Positions 62,694-64,000 of a stretch of 64,000 nt of DNA are shown in pieces (the first letter of the stretch is position 1; each line of letters starts with the position of its first letter). A program made the translations under genes and the position numbers. Origin of the DNA: AP-15 sp963846635 (GTDB lineage: Bacteria; Pseudomonadota; Alphaproteobacteria; ATCC43930; CGMCC-115725). The DNA lies in assembly GCA_963846635.1 (NCBI GenBank), contig CAWJXM010000059.1, positions 1 through 64,000 of the forward strand, in the 5' to 3' direction. A model generated the notes under the pieces. That model was not told the origin of the DNA and searched no databases. It was given only the letters and a program-made list of their open reading frames with translations.

Positions 62694-64000
62694 TCAGGCC
62701 TTCTTCGCCCCGACGCACTTGCCGACGACGACGTCATAGCTGCCGCATGACATCGGCGGCAGCCAGTCGCCGATCAGGTTCTTGCTTTCCGGCAGATACG
62801 GCGACCACGGTTGGGCAACCACCAGACCGCCGGTCTGCCACACCACGTTGAACTGTCCGTTGCCCTGGACTTCGCCGATTAGCACTGGTTTGGTCAAGTG
62901 ATGGTTGGGCATCATCGTCGCGTAGTCACCGGAAAGATTGGGGTGGGCGACGCCGATCATTGCGTCGATTACCGCATCATGATCGGTGGTGCCGGCTTTC
63001 TCGACCGCCTTTACCCACATGTTGAATCCGATGTAATGCGCCTCCATCGGATCGTTGAACACTCGCTTGTCGTCCTTGACGAACTGCTTGAAGGCCGCGA
63101 CGACTTCTTTGTTGAGCGGGGTGTCGACGCTCATGAAATAATTCCAGGCCGCCAAGTGGCCGATGAGCGGTTTGGTGTCGATGCCGGCGAGTTCCTGTTC
63201 GCCGACGCTGAAGGCGACCACCGGGATATCGGTCGCCTTGATGCCCTGATTGCCGAGCTCCTTGTAAAACGGCACATTGGCGTCGCCGTTGATTGTCGAG
63301 ACGACGGCGGTCTTTTTGCCGGCCGAGCCGAACGCCTTGATCTTGGCCACCTCCGCCTGCCAGTCGGAATAACCGAACGGGGTATAATTGATCAGCAGGT
63401 CGGCGGGCGCGACGCCCTTCGACTTCAGATAGGCTTCGAGGATCTTGTTAGTCGTACGCGGATAGACATAGTCGGTGCCCTCCAACACCCAGCGCTTCAC
63501 CCCGACCTGGTTCATCAGGTAATCGACTGCCGGGATAGCCTGCTGGTTTGGCGCCGCACCGGTGTAGAACACGTTGCGGCTGCACTCCTGACCCTCGTAC
63601 TGCACCGGGTACAAGAGGATGCCGTTTAATTCTTCGAACACCGGCAACACCGATTTGCGCGACACCGAGGTCCAGCAGCCGAACACCGCCGCCACCTTGT
63701 CGACCGACAGCAACTGTTTCGCCTTTTCGGCGAATAATGGCCAGTTTGAAGCCGGATCGACCACCACCGGCTGAAGCTGCCGGCCCATTACTCCGCCCTT
63801 GGTGTTCTGTTGGGCGATCAGCATCAGCATGACATCTTTTAAGGGAGCCTCGCTGATGGCCATCGTGCCGGAGAGCGAATGAAGAACCCCGACCTTTATC
63901 GGCGTTCCGGTGTCGGGGGCAGGCGCCGCCGCTGGCGCCGCCTCGGCGCGCCTTTCACCGCCGGGCCCCACCCCAACCGTCGCCGCTGCGGCTATTCCAA
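62694..64000 (-). CDS. urtA: Urea ABC transporter substrate-binding protein UrtA (5' end outside the window)
   Basis: The periplasmic urea receptor. After a signal-peptide-like end (GIAAAATVGVGPGGERRAEA) comes IKVGVLHSLSGTMAISEAPL, then QNTKGGVMGRQLQPVVVDPA, FGCWTSVSRKSVLPVFEEL, VEGTDYVYPRTTNKILEAYL-like text as LEGTDYVYPRTTNKILEAYL, and the end MSCGSYDVVVGKCVG. The frame is open to the window edge, so the start codon lies beyond 64000. It begins the urt-ure gene run. Confidence 0.95.
   Translation of the reverse strand, partial: GIAAAATVGVGPGGERRAEAAPAAAPAPDTGTPIKVGVLHSLSGTMAISEAPLKDVMLMLIAQQNTKGGVMGRQLQPVVVDPASNWPLFAEKAKQLLSVDKVAAVFGCWTSVSRKSVLPVFEELNGILLYPVQYEGQECSRNVFYTGAAPNQQAIPAVDYLMNQVGVKRWVLEGTDYVYPRTTNKILEAYLKSKGVAPADLLINYTPFGYSDWQAEVAKIKAFGSAGKKTAVVSTINGDANVPFYKELGNQGIKATDIPVVAFSVGEQELAGIDTKPLIGHLAAWNYFMSVDTPLNKEVVAAFKQFVKDDKRVFNDPMEAHYIGFNMWVKAVEKAGTTDHDAVIDAMIGVAHPNLSGDYATMMPNHHLTKPVLIGEVQGNGQFNVVWQTGGLVVAQPWSPYLPESKNLIGDWLPPMSCGSYDVVVGKCVGAKKA

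Noticed and set aside
1..64000. CRISPR array, tRNA, rRNA or prophage genes
   Set aside because: No regularly spaced repeats, no cloverleaf-like sequence I could recognise, and no phage structural or integrase genes were seen.

Overview
This GC-rich window (GC in the 60s percent by eye) looks chromosomal and alphaproteobacterial. The main pointers are a RegB/RegA redox two-component pair, a urtABCDE-ureDABCEFG urea locus, a cyanide-insensitive-type cytochrome bd operon, lutABC, a FmdA/AmiS/FmdB amide module, and intergenic palindromes of a kind common in alphaproteobacteria. I see no rRNA, tRNA or CRISPR array. The order or genus cannot be fixed from the sequence alone (Rhizobiales or Rhodospirillales-like).

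Layout. 0-1 kb: a small protein translationally coupled to a frameshifted Fic gene. 1-3.2 kb: alpha/beta hydrolase, NnrU, DUF167 and YggT genes. 3.4-5.6 kb: rpmB and a heavily frameshifted tamA. 5.6-9 kb: a crotonase, an orphan modA and an ABC-2 exporter pair. 9-11 kb: regB-regA. 11-17.5 kb: an outer-membrane barrel protein, a Cache/HAMP histidine kinase, an MFS exporter and a divergent haem-oxygenase-fold protein. 17.7-18.8 kb: a second Fic gene, split by a 21-bp tandem duplication. 19-21.3 kb: hpd and uppP. 21.3-27 kb: kdpFABC plus kdpE but no kdpD. 27.4-32 kb: a scrambled zone with a kdpA scrap on the opposite strand, a headless cNMP-domain antiporter, gene fragments, an ICMT-like methyltransferase, an amidohydrolase and a broken AraC gene. 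32-47 kb: a long run of minus-strand genes for central carbon and respiration (poxB, cioA, cioB, a second TPP enzyme, a crotonase, lutA, lutB, lutC, malic enzyme, a beta-hydroxyacid-dehydrogenase-like gene, fumC, DUF1275). 47.6-64 kb: a nitrogen-acquisition region in which the urease operon has been split.

How the genes fit together. In the 32-47 kb run, lactate (LutABC), fumarate (FumC) and malate (malic enzyme) all lead to pyruvate. PoxB could oxidise pyruvate directly to acetate and quinol, and the adjacent bd oxidase reoxidises quinol. In the right-hand region, UrtABCDE imports urea and UreDABCEFG hydrolyses it. Between a good ureA and the intact ureB sits about 5.5 kb that carries formamidase, an amide channel, FmdB, a fluoride channel and DUF190. 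This segment is bordered by a second, decayed ureA on one side and a decayed 5' piece of ureB on the other. A 2-kb IS1634-type element then landed in codon 10 of the formamidase gene.

Quality caveat. At least a dozen genes carry one or more single-base frameshifts, including rpmB for ribosomal protein bL28, and protein similarity continues cleanly across the breaks. Many are therefore probably sequence errors. Damage that involves substitutions, deletions, duplication or insertion (psi-ureA, delta-ureB, the fmdA insertion, the Fic duplication, the kdpA scrap) is more likely to be biological.
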